DNA from: Calditrichota bacterium
GTDB taxonomy: Bacteria; Calditrichota; Calditrichia; RBG-13-44-9
NCBI GenBank assembly: GCA_024276455.1
Contig: JAJRXE010000407.1
Location: 1 to 7,923 of the forward strand
DNA: 7,923 nt
Direction of reading: 5' to 3'
Below the pieces are notes generated by a model, which had not been told where the DNA came from, ran no database searches, and saw nothing but the letters and a program-made list of their open reading frames with translations. This document shows positions 6,671 to 7,923 of the stretch, one piece after another. The stretch's first letter is position 1, and each line of letters begins with the position of its first letter. Made by a program: the position numbers and the translations under genes.

Positions 6671-6964
6671 TTAAACCTCAATTTCTCTTTCTTCGGAATT
6701 TAAGAGCAATCCCAATTTTTTTAATTCCCGAGAAAAGCTATTTTTGTCTTCGAATTGCCATTTGAAATTAATGTCATATCTACCTTTCAATCCCGTTTCG
6801 TCAACAACCGGATATTTGGTAAAATTTTCTAAATATCTGTCAAACCTATCTAATGGAATATTTTTTGCTGCAAATTCCGGCTCGTTAAAAGTTTGTTCTC
6901 GGAGATTGGATGTTAAAGGATGCAATTTCCCTTTATCGAAAAGTTTTAAGACTTTCACCGTCAT
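6671..6964 (-). pseudogene. DUF3738 (TIGR03435)-like C-terminal fragment
   Basis: The 97-residue frame (ATG 6964, TAA 6671-6673) carries the hallmark of the TIGR03435 family: a helix-like DRFDRYLENFTKYPV, then VVDETGLKGRYDINFKW, then FSRELKKLGLLLNSEEREIEV. Complete members, best known from Acidobacteria and some Bacteroidota, are usually 200 or more residues with a signal peptide or membrane anchor; here only the end remains. The frame is open a further 8 codons upstream (FGDKNYRI) before a stop, so the start is uncertain and I saw no ribosome binding site. Reading through the TAA gives LISDQ and another stop (to 6653), which completes the usual EIEVLxI ending, so the TAA may itself be a lesion. 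It is probably a decayed remnant; a very small intact gene is the alternative. The biochemical role of the family is not known to me. Confidence 0.55.
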
Positions 6965-7132
6965 TATTCTGTAATTCTTGTCACCAAATTATTTTGCGGG
7001 ATGGTTTGGTTGATCGACCGCAGACCTAAAAAATTTGGACTTATATTTCAAATCACCCCCCGAAAGCCTCCCTGGATTCAACCATTACATCAAAACCCTG
7101 CGATAAGAATACTGATTGGGTTAGGTAGCATC
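6965..7132. other. AT-rich spacer between two gene remnants
   Basis: All minus-strand frames are broken by stops; the longest open piece (WLNPGRLSGG to NHPAK, about 31 codons) is not recognised. The missing front of the DUF3738-like gene would be expected here but no matching residues could be identified. Confidence 0.3.
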
Positions 7133-7608
7133 TCATTTCCAAAAAAGCAGGAAGAAACGTGTATTTTCCGCATAATTTAACCATTCTTCGCCAAATTTAT
7201 TAGCCAGGGTTTTTTCTTCTAACTTGGCACGATATATTTCACCGGGCAAAAATAAAAATATAACTGCACCTATTCCTGACCAACTTCACCAATTCTTAAC
7301 GATATGGCCAGACCAATCAAAGCGATGGTAGTTACCAGATCAACCGGGTGTCTGCAAAATCTGTAAGGTACGGTTATTACGATATAATCCAGTCGCGGAT
7401 TAATGAACCCACCTATTGCTTTTTTTAAGTGAATAGCCACCCAGATAAATAGACCCATCCCACCGTAGACTAATATCAGTCCGATTAATTGAAAATTCAC
7501 CGTTGAAACGGGAAATTTAAAATCGTTCAAAAAACTAACGAAAATAACAAAAATAGCCGTAAAGACATTCAAAATAATCGGAAAATATTTCTCCTTTTTT
7601 GAGACCAT
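7133..7608 (-). pseudogene. Isoprenylcysteine methyltransferase-like membrane protein, frameshifted
   Basis: The first part (ATG 7608 to TAG 7270-7272, 112 residues) has three to four hydrophobic segments (NVFTAIFVIFVSF, LIGLILVYGGMGLFIWVAI, VDLVTTIALIGLAISL) and the PYRFCRHP motif typical of the Ste14/ICMT and phospholipid methyltransferase-like family. The family's C-terminal part is found in the -1 frame further along: SWSGIGAVIFLFLPGEIYR, then KLEEKTLANKFGEEWLNYAENTRFF, ending at TGA 7133-7135. The EExxLxxxFGxEWxxY pattern is the standard family ending, so the two pieces are one gene split by a single-base deletion (or two-base insertion) near 7280-7292. Intact members methylate membrane-associated substrates using S-adenosylmethionine from a multi-helix inner-membrane domain. 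A real pseudogene or a sequencing error are both possible; no slippery heptamer is visible at the break. No good ribosome binding site precedes ATG 7608. Confidence 0.75.
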
Positions 7609-7747
7609 ATTCTAATCCCATGAGTTTTTCAAAATAAAGGGCTAACTATTTCTATCTTCCCTTGTTGGTAAAATATAAATATAAGAGAATTATTAATTCT
7701 TTTTTCCCATTTTTGGACGGTGTCCAAAAATGAAAGGAGAAATCGTT
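7609..7747 (+). other. Leader region of the IS110-type element; candidate left end and bridge-RNA region
   Basis: This 139-bp AT-rich stretch separates the divergent methyltransferase remnant from the transposase start. In IS110-group elements the non-coding sequence before the transposase gene commonly carries the left end and encodes the bridge RNA that pairs with target and donor DNA. That this stretch plays that role is inference from family knowledge. A weak promoter-like pair, TTGTTG (7662-7667) and GAGAAT (7685-7690) with 17 bp between, is present. The exact element boundary cannot be fixed because IS110 elements lack long terminal inverted repeats and the right end is outside the window. 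Confidence 0.35.
7708..7732 (+). promoter_or_regulatory. Perfect 11-bp hairpin just upstream of the transposase ribosome binding site
   Basis: CATTTTTGGAC (7708-7718) and GTCCAAAAATG (7722-7732) are exact reverse complements around a 3-base loop, GGT. The AGGAG site (7735-7739) follows 2 bases later and the ATG at 7748. A U run does not follow either strand's stem, so this is not a terminator. Possible roles are a structured part of a leader or bridge RNA, or control of translation when transcripts enter from outside the element. Confidence 0.6.
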
Positions 7748-7923
7748 ATGAAAAAGTTCAAAGCCCTCCAGGCGAAAAGACAGTTTATTCAAAACAAGCT
7801 GGTAGTCGGCATTGATCCGGCGAAACGAGGCTTCCAGGCCGTGGTCCTGGACCCCCATGGTGTGTACTCTTACCGACACCGTTTAAATTCGATGCCGACT
7901 ACCAGGGTTTCCACCGCACCTTA
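7748..7923 (+). CDS. IS110-family transposase, N-terminal part (runs off the window)
   Basis: ATG 7748 follows AGGAG (7735-7739) with 8 bases between, a strong translation start. The product begins MKKFKALQAKRQFIQ, then NKLVVGIDPAKRGFQAVVLDPHG, which is the IS110 N-terminus; D23 in VVGID is the first Asp of the RuvC-like DEDD catalytic set. The family catalyses RNA-guided insertion and excision using the bridge RNA from its non-coding end. From ~7882 the starting frame (RLNSMPTTRV) no longer looks like the family, whereas the -1 frame reads FKFDADYQGFHRTL to the window end, matching the usual F-F-GFHxTL continuation. So the frame shifts by -1 at TTTAAAT, by programmed slippage or a one-base lesion. 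Base composition is closer to the left two thirds of the window than to the AT-rich DNA it adjoins. The rest of the gene and the second end are not visible. Confidence 0.82.
   Translation, partial: MKKFKALQAKRQFIQNKLVVGIDPAKRGFQAVVLDPHGVYSYRHRLNSMPTTRVSTAP
7882..7888 (+). other. TTTAAAT slippery heptamer at the transposase frame switch
   Basis: In the starting frame the codons read CGT TTA AAT, so the heptamer has the X-XXY-YYZ phasing (T TTA AAT) needed for simultaneous -1 slippage. After slipping, TTT and AAA sit in the decoding sites and the next codons, TTC GAT GCC GAC, continue the IS110-like protein. The phase fit is exact. A one-base loss in the TTT or AAA run would look the same. Confidence 0.45.

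Noticed and set aside
6744..6974. 76-codon plus-strand open frame opposite the DUF3738-like fragment
   Set aside because: The minus strand has the recognisable VVDETGLKGRYD motif; the plus-strand product resembles nothing and lacks a ribosome binding site.
7652..7879. 75-codon minus-strand open frame overlapping the transposase start
   Set aside because: It runs antisense through the strongly supported IS110 N-terminus and the hairpin, with no recognisable protein features.
1..7923. CRISPR array or phage attachment repeats
   Set aside because: No regularly spaced repeats of 20-40 bp and no integrase or tRNA-end duplication are visible.

Overview
The window looks like a chromosomal segment from a Gram-negative bacterium of the Fibrobacterota-Chlorobiota-Bacteroidota superphylum, most likely a Calditrichota- or KSB1-like lineage. 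Three things suggest this: a PorV/PorQ-type outer-membrane barrel, a large secreted protein with a fibronectin-type domain and a type IX-like C-terminal sorting region, and the general sequence style of that secreted protein. This is inference from family resemblance, since no rRNA or marker gene is present.

Layout. Positions 1-6519 are moderately GC-rich and entirely plus-strand. They hold the 3' part of a PorV/PorQ-like barrel gene (1-660), a 163-bp spacer with repeated CGG-TT-AAC elements, a 711-residue secreted surface protein (836-2971), a spacer with a perfect 10-bp inverted repeat (3006-3035), and then a compact three-gene group: a ROK-family regulator (3096-4343), a shortened GlmU-like nucleotidyltransferase (best start TTG 4443, end 5438) and a galactokinase-like GHMP kinase (5422-6519, overlapping the previous gene by 17 bp). 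The simplest reading of the group is a sugar-activation module: the kinase makes a sugar 1-phosphate, the transferase converts it to a nucleotide sugar, and the ROK protein senses a sugar. The transferase has lost its acetyltransferase half and has changed two residues that contact GlcNAc in E. coli GlmU, so the usual product, UDP-GlcNAc, should not be assumed.

From about 6520 the character changes. Positions 6660-7740 are AT-rich and carry only minus-strand, damaged genes: a short DUF3738/TIGR03435-like C-terminal fragment (6671-6964) and an isoprenylcysteine-methyltransferase-like membrane protein broken by one frameshift (7133-7608). At the right edge an IS110-family transposase begins (7748 onward), preceded by an 11-bp perfect hairpin and a strong ribosome binding site. 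Its reading frame appears to switch by -1 exactly at a TTTAAAT heptamer (7882-7888), either as programmed frameshifting or as a lesion. The AT-rich block plus insertion element reads as a laterally acquired or decaying patch beside a conserved metabolic group.

The best leads for something undescribed are the altered-pocket kinase/transferase pair with its ROK regulator, and the IS110 5' region with its hairpin, possible bridge-RNA leader and slippery heptamer.
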